DNA of 64,000 nt from Cupriavidus oxalaticus (GTDB lineage: Bacteria; Pseudomonadota; Gammaproteobacteria; Burkholderiales; Burkholderiaceae): the NCBI RefSeq assembly GCF_016894385.1, contig NZ_CP069812.1:744001-808000 (forward strand). Direction: 5' to 3'. Numbering within the stretch: the stretch's first letter is position 1; each line of letters starts with the position of its first letter. The position numbers and the translations under genes were made by a program. A model generated the notes under the pieces. That model ran no database searches. It saw only the letters and a program-made list of their open reading frames with translations, and was not told where the DNA came from. Below, in pieces: positions 48,818-58,832 of this stretch.

Positions 48818-49313
48818 CATCAAGTTGGCGGACATCGATGCCGCAGCTACAGCGACCTTCACGCTGTCGCGTAATCCGTTCGGCCGCCTGACGCTGATCC
48901 ATGACGACGGCACGGTCTACGAGGGGGTGGTGCCGGTGCGGGCCTTCCCGATCTCCGCACCGCAGGGCGGCATCGGCATGATGAGCGCCGACGGACATGA
49001 GGTGGTATGGATCCCGCGGCTTGAGGCCTTGCCTGCGGCCGAGCGCAGCATGATCGAAGAAGAGCTCGCATCGCGCGAGTTCATGCCGGAGATCGAGCGC
49101 ATCGTCGAGGTTTCGACGTTTGCCACGCCGAGCGTATGGACCGTGCAGACCGATCGCGGCCGCACGTCGCTCGTGCTGCGCGGGGAAGAGGCGATCCGCC
49201 GGCTGTCCGGCAACACGCTGATGGTGTCGGACAGCCATGGCATCCATTACCTGATCCGTGACCTGATGGCGCTGGACAAGCACAGCCGCAAGCTGCTGGA
49301 CCGGTTCCTGTAA
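48807..49313 (+). CDS. DUF1854 family protein, cyanophycin-associated
   Basis: 168 residues. The start overlaps the end of the exporter gene by 11 bases, so the two are translationally coupled. The pattern FTLSRNPFGRLTLIHDDGTVYEGVVPVRAFPISAPQGGIGMMSADGHEVVWI and LIRDLMALDKHSRKLLDRFL marks DUF1854, a family that I know beside this exporter and cyanophycin synthetases in beta- and gammaproteobacteria. It has no signal or membrane segment. It probably works with the cytosolic face of the exporter; the N-terminal region of the exporter may be its partner. Biochemical role undescribed as far as I know. Confidence 0.88.
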   Translation: MPTDIKLADIDAAATATFTLSRNPFGRLTLIHDDGTVYEGVVPVRAFPISAPQGGIGMMSADGHEVVWIPRLEALPAAERSMIEEELASREFMPEIERIVEVSTFATPSVWTVQTDRGRTSLVLRGEEAIRRLSGNTLMVSDSHGIHYLIRDLMALDKHSRKLLDRFL

Positions 49314-49351
49314 GAGCGCCACGCCGGCCCGGCACGCCCGGGCTGATCGGC

Positions 49352-49753
49352 CTAGTGCAGCATCTCGGACGAATCGTCGTCCTCGTCCCAGTCATCGTGC
49401 AGCAATGGCGCATCCGGCGCCATGTCGAAGACCATGGAGTGGTAGCGGATGCTGAACCACTCCCGGAACATGTCGAGTGTCAGGGTCTCGGGCCATACCG
49501 AGTCGTCGAACCACTCGCCCAGCATGAATTCGAAGTATTCCTGCCAGCGCTTCTCGACCCAGTGGACTGCATTGGCATGCGTATCCGCGAGTTCTTCGGG
49601 CAGCAGGAAGACGCTCTGGTCCTCGCGCACCTGTTCCAGCGTGAGGCCGGCAACCGGCTGCGGGTCAACCGCCTGGATCCAGTCCAGGAACGGCTGTTCC
49701 GGAACCAGCGCGACCATGGCGCGGTTGATGGTAAAGCGGGGATAGTCGGACAT
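49352..49753 (-). CDS. Small acidic conserved-looking protein
   Basis: 133 residues, no signal or membrane segment. MSDYPRFTINRAMVALVPEQPFLDWIQAVDP at the start, aromatic-rich HWVEKRWQEYFEFMLGEWFDDSVWPETLTLDMFREWFSIRYHSMVFDMA in the middle, and a strongly acidic tail (DDWDEDDDSSEML). I do not recognise a family with certainty. It converges on the DUF1854 gene with 38 bases between. Function not assigned; a link to the cyanophycin genes is only positional. Confidence 0.7.
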   Translation of the reverse strand: MSDYPRFTINRAMVALVPEQPFLDWIQAVDPQPVAGLTLEQVREDQSVFLLPEELADTHANAVHWVEKRWQEYFEFMLGEWFDDSVWPETLTLDMFREWFSIRYHSMVFDMAPDAPLLHDDWDEDDDSSEMLH

Positions 49754-49870
49754 GCGGAAGGCGGAAAGGCATCAAGGGCTACGGCTGGGTATTGTAATCC
49801 CCTGCATACGCGAGGCAACGTCATGCCATCACGAATGTTTGGCGCTCGCCTTTCCCGGCTTCGGCGGACC

Positions 49871-50839
49871 CTACTGGTAGGTCATCGAGAACGTCGCGAC
49901 GGCATTGACCAGTCCGCTCGATACCACCTGGCTTGTCTTGTAGTACCGCGCGACCATCGGAATGCTTATCGACTGGTTATCGCTGCTTGTCTTGATGCCG
50001 GCGTCCATTACCGCGCCGAGGGTGACCGGTGATCCGCCTTGCAGTATCTGCACGCCCACGCCAGTCGCCATTCCGCTCCCGCTTCCGTTCGCGAGCACGC
50101 CGGGAGCATTGGCAGGATCGGCCGGCCCGTCGATGCTGTAGTGGAGGTTGATGTTCGCATCGCATACCAGAGGGATCGTGAACGCCGTGGCGCCCTGCGT
50201 CGAACCGACCGTGGCGAGGCTCTGCGCGCTGGTGGTCGGTAGCTTGACGACGATATTGCTGTTGGTCACGCGGCAGCTGGCGGTTTTCACGTTGATCTGC
50301 GTGCTGGTGAAGAACGTCGAGACTGCGATGACGCCGCCGTACACGGCTGTCGCGGTCGGGTTCTGGAATGAGATGACGCCGGGGCTGGTCGCGCCCGTCT
50401 TGATGAATTGCGCGCGATAGAGCGCGGGCGGCAGGTAGACGCCGTTGAGGTAGGGCAAGGTGAACTGCGCGCGCGGCCAGTTCTGGATCATGGCCTGGTT
50501 GATATCGCCCGGCCTATCGGCAATCGCATTGGACCAAGCAATCTTGATGCCGACGCCTGGGACGCCCGTTTCATACACGCCAGCGATTCCGGTTGGTGTC
50601 ATCGGCGCTGCATATCCATAGCTCCACGGCTCGTATGGGGTGCATTGGATGTAGGCAGAGTTGGTGCCGACCCAACCGGTGTCATAGATGATTGTGCCGA
50701 CCGGCAGGTCCTTGGGAATCTCGAGGCTTGCGGGGAAGCTCATCGTCGAGGTGACACCGGTTCCGGTGCAGGCGCGGGCGGGGCCGGCGGAAACGATCAG
50801 CAACGACAGGCAGGCGAGCATACAGAGCAATTGGCGCAT
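49871..50839 (-). CDS. Orphan fimbrial adhesin/pilin-like protein
   Basis: 322 residues from the ATG at 50839, with the signal peptide LLCMLACLSLLIVSAGPARAC. The N-terminal 180 residues would be a receptor-binding domain, and the C-terminal 140 residues form a pilin-type domain with two cysteines (ASCRVTNSNIVVKLP ... PLVCDANINLHYSIDG) and an end FSMTYQ carrying the alternating donor-strand pattern. This resembles tip adhesins of chaperone-usher fimbriae. No chaperone, usher or major pilin gene is near. GC appears lower than in neighbours (35 of 60 bases at 50281-50340 against 43 of 60 at 10381-10440). Probably acquired, or a remnant of a fimbrial cluster. Confidence 0.78.
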   Translation of the reverse strand: MRQLLCMLACLSLLIVSAGPARACTGTGVTSTMSFPASLEIPKDLPVGTIIYDTGWVGTNSAYIQCTPYEPWSYGYAAPMTPTGIAGVYETGVPGVGIKIAWSNAIADRPGDINQAMIQNWPRAQFTLPYLNGVYLPPALYRAQFIKTGATSPGVISFQNPTATAVYGGVIAVSTFFTSTQINVKTASCRVTNSNIVVKLPTTSAQSLATVGSTQGATAFTIPLVCDANINLHYSIDGPADPANAPGVLANGSGSGMATGVGVQILQGGSPVTLGAVMDAGIKTSSDNQSISIPMVARYYKTSQVVSSGLVNAVATFSMTYQ

Positions 50840-50947
50840 GACAGGCAAACAGGATGGTCGGTGCGACGATTCTATGAGCCATGTCTTGCCGCCCGCGTCT
50901 GATTTTTCCGAGCATGCCGGGGGAAATGTCTAGGACTGCAGCAGGAA

Positions 50948-50984
50948 ACAAAAAACCCGTGAGGACGCTGGTCATCACGGGTTT
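50948..50984 (-). terminator. Rho-independent terminator of ssrA
   Basis: AAACCCGTGA (50953-50962) pairs with TCACGGGTTT (50975-50984). On the minus strand the stem is followed by TTTTTT, 38 bases beyond the tmRNA 3' end. Confidence 0.9.
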
Positions 50985-51022
50985 CCCGGGCTTCGGAGAT
51001 GGACGCCTCCGAAGTGTTTGAC

Positions 51023-51380
51023 TGGTGGAGCCGGCGGGAATCGAACCCGCGTCCGCAAGCCCTCCACAGAGAGTTCTACATACTTAGTTCTGTCATTTGA
51101 TTTAACCGGCGCATCGCGGACGAACACGCTCTACGACGGCGAGTCACTAGGTTTTCGTCCCCGGACCCGTGACACTTCCGGAGCTTATCTGACGTAAATG
51201 ACCTCGCTGGTCTTGCGACCCTAGCCCGTCAGCGAGCCAGTGCGAGGACGGCGGCCCTTAGGCTGCCAGTGCGTAACGTTCGTCGTTAGCAGTTATTGCA
51301 TTCCCATTGATTAACGAGGTGACGGGTCCTCGGTATGCCCTCCACTGCTTTGTAACCCACGTCGAAACCAGGTCGGCCCC
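51023..51380 (-). ncRNA. ssrA: tmRNA
   Basis: About 358 bases. The 5' end GGGGCCGACCTGGTTTCGACG (complement of 51360-51380) and the 3' end GGTTCGATTCCCGCCGGCTCC-ACCA, with CCA at 51023-51025, form the tRNA-like part. The tag frame (complement of 51258-51290) reads ANDERYALAA and ends with TAA. It rescues stalled ribosomes with SmpB and marks the truncated product for proteolysis. It has its own promoter (51397-51425) and terminator. Confidence 0.97.
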
Positions 51381-51396
51381 AGTGAGAAGAAGCTGG

Positions 51397-51425
51397 ATTG
51401 TACCCGGTTGGACGGAAAGTGTCTC
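51397..51425 (-). promoter_or_regulatory. Probable promoter of ssrA
   Basis: On the minus strand GAGACA (-35, 51420-51425) and TACAAT (-10, 51397-51402) with a 17-base spacer, upstream of the mature tmRNA 5' end by 16 bases. Confidence 0.6.
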
Positions 51426-51468
51426 GGTGAGTTCCACGCCGGCCAGCTGTGCGCCGGCCGCCACATCG

Positions 51469-52143
51469 CTAGCTGCCGGCCCCTGGCACCAGCAGGGGGA
51501 TCAGTTCGGCCGGATGGCGCACCAGGTGGTCGGCGCCCCAGGCCTCCGGCGGCTCGCCGTCGCCGCAGTAGCCGTAGGCGGCTGTAACCGTCATCATGCC
51601 GGCGGCCTTGCCCGCCTGGATGTCGCGCAGGTCGTCGCCGACGTATACGCAGCGGCGCGGATCGACGCCCGCGCTCGCCGCGGCGTGCAGCAGCGGGGCA
51701 GGATGGGGCTTGGCGTGGGCCGTGGTGTCGCCGCTGACCACGGCACTGGCGCGCGGCGCCAGCCCGATGGCGGCGACCAGCGGCACCGTGAAGCGCGCGA
51801 TCTTGTTGGTGACGATGCCCCAGGGGATGCCGGCCGCTTCCAGCGCCGACAGGACCTGCGGCATGCCGTCGAACAGGCGCGTGTGGACGGCGATGTCGGC
51901 TTCGTAGTAGTCGAGAAAGATATCCCGCAGCGCCGGAAACTCGGCGTCGTCCGGCACCAGGCCGAAAGCCGCGCCGAGCAGGCCGCGCGCGCCATGCGAG
52001 GCCACGGGGCGCAGCTTCTCATATGCCACCGGCTGGCGGCCGCGCTCGATCACGAGCCGGTTGGCGGCGGCGGCCAGGTCGGGGGCCGTGTCCGCCAGCG
52101 TGCCGTCCAGGTCAAAGAAGACGCCTGCGATGCCCCCGCTCAT
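51469..52143 (-). CDS. gph: Phosphoglycolate phosphatase (HAD family)
   Basis: 224 residues. HAD hydrolase motifs: nucleophile Asp in [15 protein letters not shown], motif II in GIVTNK, motif III Lys in [11 protein letters not shown], and motif [19 protein letters not shown]. It dephosphorylates 2-phosphoglycolate formed during DNA repair and, in autotrophs, photorespiration-type metabolism. Its start overlaps the ubiG stop by four bases (ATGA). The ubiG-gph order is common in proteobacteria, which supports this name over other HAD phosphatases. Confidence 0.9.
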   Translation of the reverse strand: MSGGIAGVFFDLDGTLADTAPDLAAAANRLVIERGRQPVAYEKLRPVASHGARGLLGAAFGLVPDDAEFPALRDIFLDYYEADIAVHTRLFDGMPQVLSALEAAGIPWGIVTNKIARFTVPLVAAIGLAPRASAVVSGDTTAHAKPHPAPLLHAAASAGVDPRRCVYVGDDLRDIQAGKAAGMMTVTAAYGYCGDGEPPEAWGADHLVRHPAELIPLLVPGAGS

Positions 52144-52886
52144 GCCGCCACCCGGCGGAACGCCATCATGTAATTCACATCCGTGTCGCGGCCCAGCGCA
52201 TAGACCTGCGACAGCGGGTTGTAGGTCATGCCGCGCATCTCGATCAGGTCCAGCCCGGCATTGCGCGCAAAGCGCGCCAGCTCGGATGGCGTGATGAACT
52301 TGTCGTAGTCGTGCGTGCCACGCGGCAGCATGTTCAACACGTACTCCGCACCCACGATGGCCAGCAGGTATGCCTTCAGGTTGCGGTTGATGGTCGAGAA
52401 GAAGACTTGGCCGCCCGGCTTCACCAGCGTCGCGCAGGCCCGCACGATGGAGGCCGGGTCCGGCACGTGTTCCAGCATCTCCATGCAGGTCACCACATCC
52501 ACACTGGCGGGCTCGCGCGCGGCCAGCGCTTCTGCCGCGATTTCTTCATAGGTCACGGCAACGCCGGACTCCAGGCTGTGCAGGTCCGCAACCTTCAGCG
52601 CCTTGCTGGAGAGATCGATGCCGCGCACGGTCGCACCAAGGCGCGCCATGCTCTCGGACAGGATGCCGCCGCCGCAACCCACGTCCACTACGCGCTTGCC
52701 GGCCAGGCCGGCGAGCCCGTCGATCCAGCCCAGGCGCAGCGGATTGAGTTCGTGCAGTGGCTTGAACTCGCTCTCGGGATCCCACCAGCGGTGGGCCAGT
52801 TCGCTGAACTTGTCGATTTCCTTGGGGTCGGCGTTCCGGCGCAGCGGATCGGGATGGGCGGACAGGGTCTGGGAGGGCAACGTCAT
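52140..52886 (-). CDS. ubiG: Ubiquinone biosynthesis O-methyltransferase
   Basis: 248 residues. S-adenosylmethionine-dependent enzyme that carries out both O-methylations in ubiquinone synthesis. [29 protein letters not shown] at the start, the SAM-binding loop [41 protein letters not shown], and the C-terminal [30 protein letters not shown] are diagnostic. It overlaps gph by four bases and is preceded by the terminator of the ompA-family gene, so it starts its own unit. Confidence 0.96.
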   Translation of the reverse strand: MTLPSQTLSAHPDPLRRNADPKEIDKFSELAHRWWDPESEFKPLHELNPLRLGWIDGLAGLAGKRVVDVGCGGGILSESMARLGATVRGIDLSSKALKVADLHSLESGVAVTYEEIAAEALAAREPASVDVVTCMEMLEHVPDPASIVRACATLVKPGGQVFFSTINRNLKAYLLAIVGAEYVLNMLPRGTHDYDKFITPSELARFARNAGLDLIEMRGMTYNPLSQVYALGRDTDVNYMMAFRRVAA

Positions 52887-52946
52887 CGTATGCGGGCCGG
52901 CGGCAACTGCCCACGCCGGCGGAGGAGGTGTGTGGGCAACTGTATC

Positions 52947-52977
52947 AAAAAAAAAGCCCAGCTTGCCGCTGGGCTTT
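52947..52977 (-). terminator. Rho-independent terminator of the ompA-family gene
   Basis: AAAGCCCAGC (52953-52962) pairs with GCTGGGCTTT (52968-52977). On the minus strand the stem runs into a nine-base T run (A run 52947-52955). Confidence 0.93.
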
Positions 52978-52997
52978 CTTGATCGGAAAGGATCCGA

Positions 52998-53651
52998 TTA
53001 ACGTGCGCTGCGGGTGCCGACCACTTCGACTTCCACGCGGCGGTTCGGCTGCTGGCAGGCGATCTGAGCGGTGCGGTTGCCCTTGCACGACTTCGGATCG
53101 ACCTTCAGCTGGCGCTTGCCCTTGCCTTCGGTGTAGACGCGGTTGGCTTCAACGCCCTTGCTCACCAGGTATGCCTTGACCGATTCAGCGCGGCGGATCG
53201 ACAGGCGATCGTTGTACTTGTCCGAGCCGAACGAGTCGGTGTGGCCAACGGCGATGATGACTTCCAGGGTGATGCCTTGCAGCTTCGAGACCAGGTCGTC
53301 CAGCTTGGCCTTGCCTTCCGGCTTCAGCACAGCCTTGTCGAAGTCGAACAGGGTGTCAGCAGCGAAAGTGACCTTCTCGCTCGACACGACCGGCGGAGCC
53401 ACCGGAGCCGGTGCCGGTGCCGGTGCTGCGGGAGCCAGGGCGCCGTCGCACAGGGCGTTGGCGGTGGCCGGAGTCCAGGAGCTGTCGCGCCAGCAGAGCT
53501 CGTTCGTGCCATTCTTCCACACGTACTCGCTCGTACCGTTGCCCCAGTTATCGTTCACGGCCTTCTTTTCGTAGGGGACGGACTGGGCTTGAGCGGATGC
53601 AGCCATTACTGCGGTAGCTGCAACGAGCGCGAGCTTGGCAAATTTTTTCAT
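52998..53651 (-). CDS. OmpA-family outer-membrane/peptidoglycan-binding protein
   Basis: 217 residues. The signal peptide MKKFAKLALVAATAVMAASAQA is preceded by AGGAG. A short N-terminal region with YVWKNGTNELCWRDSSWTPATANALC and a Pro/Ala linker lead to the C-terminal OmpA domain (about 95-215), with FDFDKAVLKPEGKAKLDDL and GHTDSFGSDKYNDRLSIRRAESVKAYLVSKGV; the Asp and Arg of this motif bind diaminopimelate. No beta-barrel is present, so it is a short periplasmic tether type. It lies upstream of gyrA in the opposite direction, an arrangement I recall from Ralstonia/Burkholderia. Own strong terminator. Confidence 0.92.
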   Translation of the reverse strand: MKKFAKLALVAATAVMAASAQAQSVPYEKKAVNDNWGNGTSEYVWKNGTNELCWRDSSWTPATANALCDGALAPAAPAPAPAPVAPPVVSSEKVTFAADTLFDFDKAVLKPEGKAKLDDLVSKLQGITLEVIIAVGHTDSFGSDKYNDRLSIRRAESVKAYLVSKGVEANRVYTEGKGKRQLKVDPKSCKGNRTAQIACQQPNRRVEVEVVGTRSAR

Positions 53652-54084
53652 ATTTCTCCTCTCAGGATGAGATCACCGCAGGGTTACTGCGAGCAAATGG
53701 ACGAAAACAAGTCATACATTCTTCGGAGTATAACATTCTCGATGTGGCGGATGCTCCACTTCGAACAATGTCTGGCTCTTCGCTGGGGAATTGTGCCACA
53801 AGGGTCGTTTCCTAAGAAGTAAATATATTCGATTCGCCCCATGGGTTTTGGGCCTGTGGTGTTTGTGCAACATGGGTCTTGTGCCGCCCGCAAAGCCTTG
53901 TGGCATCAGGGTTTCCGGGATTTGGGGGAGGCCGCCGGCGGGCTCCGGCGGGGCGGTTCCGGCGCGGTAAGCCGGGGGTGCCGGCATGTTAGAATGGCAC
54001 GTTGCCCAGCCGTCAGGCGCCTGCCGGCGCCACGTGCAAAAGGGCCTGTCATTCGCTTAAACCTGCCGCATAAACCACGCCGCA
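53652..54084. other. Intergenic region between the ompA-family gene and gyrA
   Basis: 433 bases without a convincing gene. It must hold two divergent promoters. A TATACT on the minus strand (plus 53727-53732) may serve the ompA-family gene, about 75 bases before its start. TAGAATGGC at 53990 fits gyrA. The part nearest the ompA-family gene is AT-richer than the rest. No other structure was seen. Confidence 0.5.
53990..53995 (+). promoter_or_regulatory. Probable -10 element of gyrA (TAGAAT-GGC type)
   Basis: TAGAAT followed by GGC, 89 bases before the gyrA start. No clear -35. Confidence 0.35.
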
Positions 54085-56736
54085 ATGGATCCATTCGCAA
54101 AAGAAACCCTTCCGGTCTCCCTCGAAGAGGAAATGCGCCGCTCTTATCTCGACTACGCCATGAGCGTAATCGTGGGGCGGGCGCTTCCCGATGTGCGGGA
54201 CGGCCTGAAACCGGTGCACCGGCGCGTGCTGTATGCGATGCACGAGCTCAACAACGACTGGAACCGTCCGTACAAGAAGTCGGCCCGTATCGTCGGGGAT
54301 GTGATCGGTAAGTACCATCCTCACGGCGATACTGCTGTATACGACACCATTGTCCGCATGGCGCAGGACTTCTCCCTGCGTTACATGCTGGTGGACGGGC
54401 AGGGCAATTTCGGCTCGGTCGATGGCGATAACGCCGCGGCCATGCGTTATACCGAAATCCGCCTGTCGAAAATCGCCCACGAGATGCTGCACGATATCGA
54501 CAAGGAAACCGTCGATTTTGACAGCAACTATGACGGCTCTGAAAAAGAGCCTTCCATTCTCCCGGCCCGTATTCCCAATCTGCTAATCAACGGTTCCTCG
54601 GGTATTGCAGTGGGCATGGCCACCAATATCCCGCCGCATAACCTGAATGAAATCGTCGACGGCTGCCTGCATCTGCTGCGCAATCCGCAAGCGACGGTGG
54701 ATGAACTGATTGAATTGATTCCGGCACCGGATTTTCCGACTGCCGGCATTATCTACGGCATCCAGGGGGTGCGCGAAGGCTATCGCACCGGCCGCGGCCG
54801 CGTGGTCATGCGTGCCAAGACGCACTTCGAAGACATCGACCGGGGCCAGCGCCAGGCGATCATCGTCGACGAGCTGCCCTACCAAGTGAACAAGCGCACC
54901 CTGCTGGAGCGCATCGCCGAGCTGGTCACGGAAAAGAAGATCGAGGGCATCTCGGATATCCGCGACGAGTCGGACAAGTCCGGCATGCGCGTGGTGATCG
55001 AGCTCAAGCGCAACGAGGTGCCGGAGGTCGTCCTCAACAATCTGTACAAGAACACCCAGCTGCAGGACACCTTCGGCATGAACATGGTGGCGCTGGTCGA
55101 CCGCCAGCCGCGCCTGCTGAACCTGAAGCAGATGCTGGAGTACTTCCTCGCGCACCGCCGCGAGGTCGTCACTCGCCGCACCGTGTTCGAACTGCGCAAG
55201 GCGCGCGAGCGCGGCCATGTGCTGGAAGGCCTGGCCGTGGCGCTGGCGAACATCGACGAGTTCATCGCCATCATCAAGGCTGCACCGACGCCGCCGATCG
55301 CCAAGCAGGAGCTGATGTCCAAGGCCTGGGATTCGGGGCTGGTTCGCGAGATGCTGGCACGGGCGGAAAGCGAGACCCCGGGCGGCCGCGCCTCGTATCG
55401 CCCGGACGGCTTGCCGGCGGTCTTCGGCATGCAGGCCGACGGCCTCTACAAGCTGTCCGACAGCCAGGCCCAGGAAATCCTGCAAATGCGCCTGCAGCGC
55501 CTCACTGGGCTGGAGCAGGACAAGATCGTCCAGGAATACCGCGACATCATGGCGGTAATCGCCGATCTGCTGGATATCCTGGCGCGGCCGGAGCGTATTA
55601 CTGCAATCATCACCGACGAAATCACCGCGATCCGCGCTGAATTCGGCGATGAGCGTCGTTCGCAAATCGAGCTGAACGCGACCGAGCTGGACACGGAAGA
55701 CCTGATCACGCCGCAGGACATGGTGGTCACCCTGTCGCACAGCGGCTATATGAAGAGCCAGCCGATCTCCGAGTACCGCGCGCAGAAGCGCGGCGGGCGC
55801 GGCAAGCAGGCGGCGGCAACCAAGGAAGACGACTGGATCGACACCCTGTTCGTGGCCAACACCCACGACTACATCCTGTGCTTCTCGAACCGCGGCCGGC
55901 TGTACTGGCTGAAGGTCTATGAGGTGCCGCAGGGCTCGCGCAACTCGCGCGGCCGCCCGATCGTCAACATGTTCCCGCTGTCGGACGGCGAAAAGATCAA
56001 CGTGATCCTGCCGGTGCGCCAGTTCGACGCCGAGCACTTTATCTTCATGACCACCGCCCGCGGCACGGTCAAGAAGACCGCGCTGACCGAGTTCTCCAAC
56101 CCGCGCAAGGCCGGCATCATCGCGGTCGACCTGGATGAGGGCGACTACCTGATCGGTGCTGCCGTGACCGACGGCCAGCACGACGTGATGTTGTTCTCCG
56201 ATGCCGGCAAGGCGGTGCGTTTCGACGAGAACGACGTTCGCCCGATGGGCCGCCAGGCACGTGGCGTGCGCGGCATGAACCTGGAAGATGGCCAGGCGGT
56301 GATCGCCATGCTGGTGGCGCCCGCGGAAACCGCAGAGGAAGCGGAGGCGGGCGTGCGCGGCAGCGTGCTGACCGCGACCGAGAACGGCTACGGCAAGCGC
56401 ACGCCGATCGCCGAGTACACTCGACACGGCCGCGGCACCAAGGGGATGATCGCGATCCAGACCAGCGAGCGCAACGGCCGTGTGGTGGCGGCGGCGCTGG
56501 TGTCGCCGGAGGACGAAATCATGCTGATCACCACGGGCGGGGTGCTGATCCGTACCCGTGTCGGTGAAATCCGTGAAATGGGCCGCGCCACGCAGGGCGT
56601 CACGCTGATCAACGTCGACGAGGGCACCAAGTTGTCCGGCCTGCAGCGCATCGTCGAAAGCGACGCCGATAATGGCGCCGGTCCGGAAGAGACTGAAGAG
56701 GCGGGCGGCAACGCCGATGCCGACGCCAATTCGTAA
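54085..56736 (+). CDS. gyrA: DNA gyrase subunit A
   Basis: 883 residues. Breakage-reunion subunit of type II topoisomerase, introducing negative supercoils with GyrB. The active-site Tyr122 lies in [10 protein letters not shown]. The quinolone-resistance region reads [11 protein letters not shown] with Thr83 and Asp87, a natural, non-mutated-looking pattern. The C-terminal beta-pinwheel carries the GyrA box as KRGGRGK, a variant of QRRGGKG that separates it from ParC, and an acidic end. It starts the gyrA - DUF2059 - serC - pheA - hisC - tyrA - aroA gene series. Confidence 0.97.
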   Translation: MDPFAKETLPVSLEEEMRRSYLDYAMSVIVGRALPDVRDGLKPVHRRVLYAMHELNNDWNRPYKKSARIVGDVIGKYHPHGDTAVYDTIVRMAQDFSLRYMLVDGQGNFGSVDGDNAAAMRYTEIRLSKIAHEMLHDIDKETVDFDSNYDGSEKEPSILPARIPNLLINGSSGIAVGMATNIPPHNLNEIVDGCLHLLRNPQATVDELIELIPAPDFPTAGIIYGIQGVREGYRTGRGRVVMRAKTHFEDIDRGQRQAIIVDELPYQVNKRTLLERIAELVTEKKIEGISDIRDESDKSGMRVVIELKRNEVPEVVLNNLYKNTQLQDTFGMNMVALVDRQPRLLNLKQMLEYFLAHRREVVTRRTVFELRKARERGHVLEGLAVALANIDEFIAIIKAAPTPPIAKQELMSKAWDSGLVREMLARAESETPGGRASYRPDGLPAVFGMQADGLYKLSDSQAQEILQMRLQRLTGLEQDKIVQEYRDIMAVIADLLDILARPERITAIITDEITAIRAEFGDERRSQIELNATELDTEDLITPQDMVVTLSHSGYMKSQPISEYRAQKRGGRGKQAAATKEDDWIDTLFVANTHDYILCFSNRGRLYWLKVYEVPQGSRNSRGRPIVNMFPLSDGEKINVILPVRQFDAEHFIFMTTARGTVKKTALTEFSNPRKAGIIAVDLDEGDYLIGAAVTDGQHDVMLFSDAGKAVRFDENDVRPMGRQARGVRGMNLEDGQAVIAMLVAPAETAEEAEAGVRGSVLTATENGYGKRTPIAEYTRHGRGTKGMIAIQTSERNGRVVAAALVSPEDEIMLITTGGVLIRTRVGEIREMGRATQGVTLINVDEGTKLSGLQRIVESDADNGAGPEETEEAGGNADADANS

Positions 56737-56849
56737 CCAATTGGCCCCATCGCGCGTTAAAACGTAAATTGTTGCAACAACAGGACGCCAGCCGGAACTC
56801 GCCTTGCGGCTGTCCGGACTAAAACGGACGTATTTACCAGGGAGTCACA

Positions 56850-57413
56850 ATGCTCAAAACCTATCGACGTATCGCTGTTCTGGCCGCTTTCGTTCCGACC
56901 TTCATGGTGGCGCAGCATGCCCATGCACAGGACGCGGAAAAGACGGCAGCCATCAAGGAACTGCTTTCCGTCATGCAGGCTGACCAGGCCGTCAAGGGCC
57001 AGGCAGAAAACTGGCAGCAAGGCGCCAAGCAGGAAGCCCCGCTGGTGCTGGAGCAGGTCCTGGTCGAGAACAAGACCCTGAGCGACAAGCAGAAGCAGGC
57101 CGCGGTTGAAAAGCTGAAGAAGAACGGCGCGGTCCAGCGCATGGTTGACGGCGCCGGCACGGCATTCAACACCGATGGTTTCCGCAAGGATGCCATCCAG
57201 GCCCACTACGACGCCTTCGGCAAGTACTACTCCACGCAGGAGCTGAAGGACCTGACCACGTTCCTGAAGTCGCCGACCGGCCAGAAGTTCATGGCCAACC
57301 AAGGCAAGGCAACCCAGGAAATCTGGGGTTCGATGATGCAGAAGTACGGCCCGCAGGTTGGCAAGTCGATGCGCGACGCCGCCGAGAAGGAAATCACCGC
57401 CGCGTCGAAGTGA
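56850..57413 (+). CDS. DUF2059 family exported protein
   Basis: 187 residues with signal peptide (IAVLAAFVPTFMVAQHAHA) and a helical mature part. Features of the DUF2059 pattern are IKELLSVMQADQAVKGQ at the start and the block YDAFGKYYSTQELKDLTTFLKSPTGQKFMANQGKATQEIW towards the end. GGGAG lies nine bases before the ATG. It lies between gyrA and serC, an established place in this family of bacteria. A periplasmic function is unknown. Confidence 0.9.
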   Translation: MLKTYRRIAVLAAFVPTFMVAQHAHAQDAEKTAAIKELLSVMQADQAVKGQAENWQQGAKQEAPLVLEQVLVENKTLSDKQKQAAVEKLKKNGAVQRMVDGAGTAFNTDGFRKDAIQAHYDAFGKYYSTQELKDLTTFLKSPTGQKFMANQGKATQEIWGSMMQKYGPQVGKSMRDAAEKEITAASK

Positions 57414-57521
57414 TCTTCGCTGCCGGTTCCGACTGAGGCAAGGCGCTGTTCCGGCCGCCTCGCGCGGGCTGGCGCGGCACCGGGGCAGGCCCCGGGCGCC
57501 CAACCGGGCGCGGGTTTGAGG

Positions 57522-57527
57522 GATAAT
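57522..57527 (+). promoter_or_regulatory. Possible -10 element of serC (GATAAT-GGC type)
   Basis: GATAAT followed by GGC, 44 bases before serC. No clear -35. Confidence 0.35.
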
Positions 57528-57571
57528 GGCTGCTTGGGTAACACCGGCAGCCATTTTTCCATTCCCGTCTC

Positions 57572-58729
57572 ATGAACGATCCCCAGAATCCCGCAATTGC
57601 CGGCATGATGCAGCGTGCATTGGCCGAACGCGTCTACAACTTCTCCCCGGGCCCGGCCATGCTGCCGGCCGAAGTGCTGCAACAGGCTGCCGAGGAAATG
57701 CTGTCATGGCGCGGGACCGGGGTTTCGGTGATGGAGATGAGCCATCGCAGCCGCGAGTTCGAGGGCATCCACAACGAGGCCATCGCCGACCTGCGCGAAC
57801 TGCTGCATATCCCCGACAATTTCCGCGTGCTGTTCCTGCAGGGTGGAGCCATCGGCGAAAACGGCATCGTGCCGCTGAACCTGATGCGCCTGCGCAATGC
57901 CGAGCAGCCCAAGGCCGACTTCGTCGTCACCGGCACCTGGTCGATCAAGACCGAGCAGGAAGCGCGCCGCTACGGCGCGGTCAATATCGCCGCGTCCAAT
58001 GAAGCGGAAAAATTCCACCGAATTCCCGCTGTTGCCGACTGGAAGCTGTCGGATGACGCCGCCTACGTGCACCTGTGCACCAACGAGACCATCGTTGGCG
58101 TGGAGTTCCAGGACATTCCCGATATCGGCCAGGTCAAGGGCAAGCGCGTGGTGGTGGCCGATGCCTCGAGCCATATCCTGTCGCGCCCGATCGACTGGTC
58201 GCGCGTGCAGGTGGTCTACGGCGGCGCGCAGAAGAATATCGGCCCGGCCGGCGTCACCATCGTGATCGTGCGCGAGGACCTGCTGGGCCACGCGCATCCG
58301 CTGTGCCCGTCGGCATTCAACTGGCGCCAGGTGGCAGAGCACAACTCGATGTACAACACGCCGCCGACCTACGCCATCTACATCGCCGGCCTGGTCTTCA
58401 AATGGCTCAAGCGCCAGGGCGGCGTGCCCGCGATCGAGCAGCGCAATATCGCGAAGGCTACCGCGCTGTACGACTTCCTGGACCAGAGCGGCTTCTATCG
58501 CAACGAGATCGATCCGAACTGCCGTTCGCGCATGAACGTGCCGTTCTTCCTCGGCGACGAATCGCGCAACGAGGCCTTCCTGGCGCAGGCACGCGCCAAC
58601 GGCCTGGTGCAGCTCAAGGGCCACAAGACCGTGGGCGGCATGCGCGCCAGCATCTACAACGCGATGCCGCTGGAAGGCGTGACGGCGCTGATCGATTTCA
58701 TGCGCGAGTTCGAACGCACCTCGGCCTGA
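57572..58729 (+). CDS. serC: Phosphoserine aminotransferase
   Basis: 385 residues, a little longer at the N-terminus than the typical 360 because of about 20 residues before [19 protein letters not shown] enzyme converting 3-phosphohydroxypyruvate to phosphoserine, and 3-hydroxy-2-oxo-4-phosphobutanoate in pyridoxine synthesis. [28 protein letters not shown] and the Schiff-base Lys in [23 protein letters not shown] are visible. GGA-IGE replaces the usual GGAsxqF. It is first of the serC-pheA-hisC-tyrA-aroA biosynthetic series on the plus strand. Confidence 0.96.
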   Translation: MNDPQNPAIAGMMQRALAERVYNFSPGPAMLPAEVLQQAAEEMLSWRGTGVSVMEMSHRSREFEGIHNEAIADLRELLHIPDNFRVLFLQGGAIGENGIVPLNLMRLRNAEQPKADFVVTGTWSIKTEQEARRYGAVNIAASNEAEKFHRIPAVADWKLSDDAAYVHLCTNETIVGVEFQDIPDIGQVKGKRVVVADASSHILSRPIDWSRVQVVYGGAQKNIGPAGVTIVIVREDLLGHAHPLCPSAFNWRQVAEHNSMYNTPPTYAIYIAGLVFKWLKRQGGVPAIEQRNIAKATALYDFLDQSGFYRNEIDPNCRSRMNVPFFLGDESRNEAFLAQARANGLVQLKGHKTVGGMRASIYNAMPLEGVTALIDFMREFERTSA

Positions 58730-58832
58730 GGCGCGTGACCGCGACCCAGCCGGCGCGCCATCGGGTGCGCAGGCTGGCGCGGACAGGTTTTTCCCCGGCC
58801 GCCGCGCCCCGGCGGCCCACCGGATTCATACA

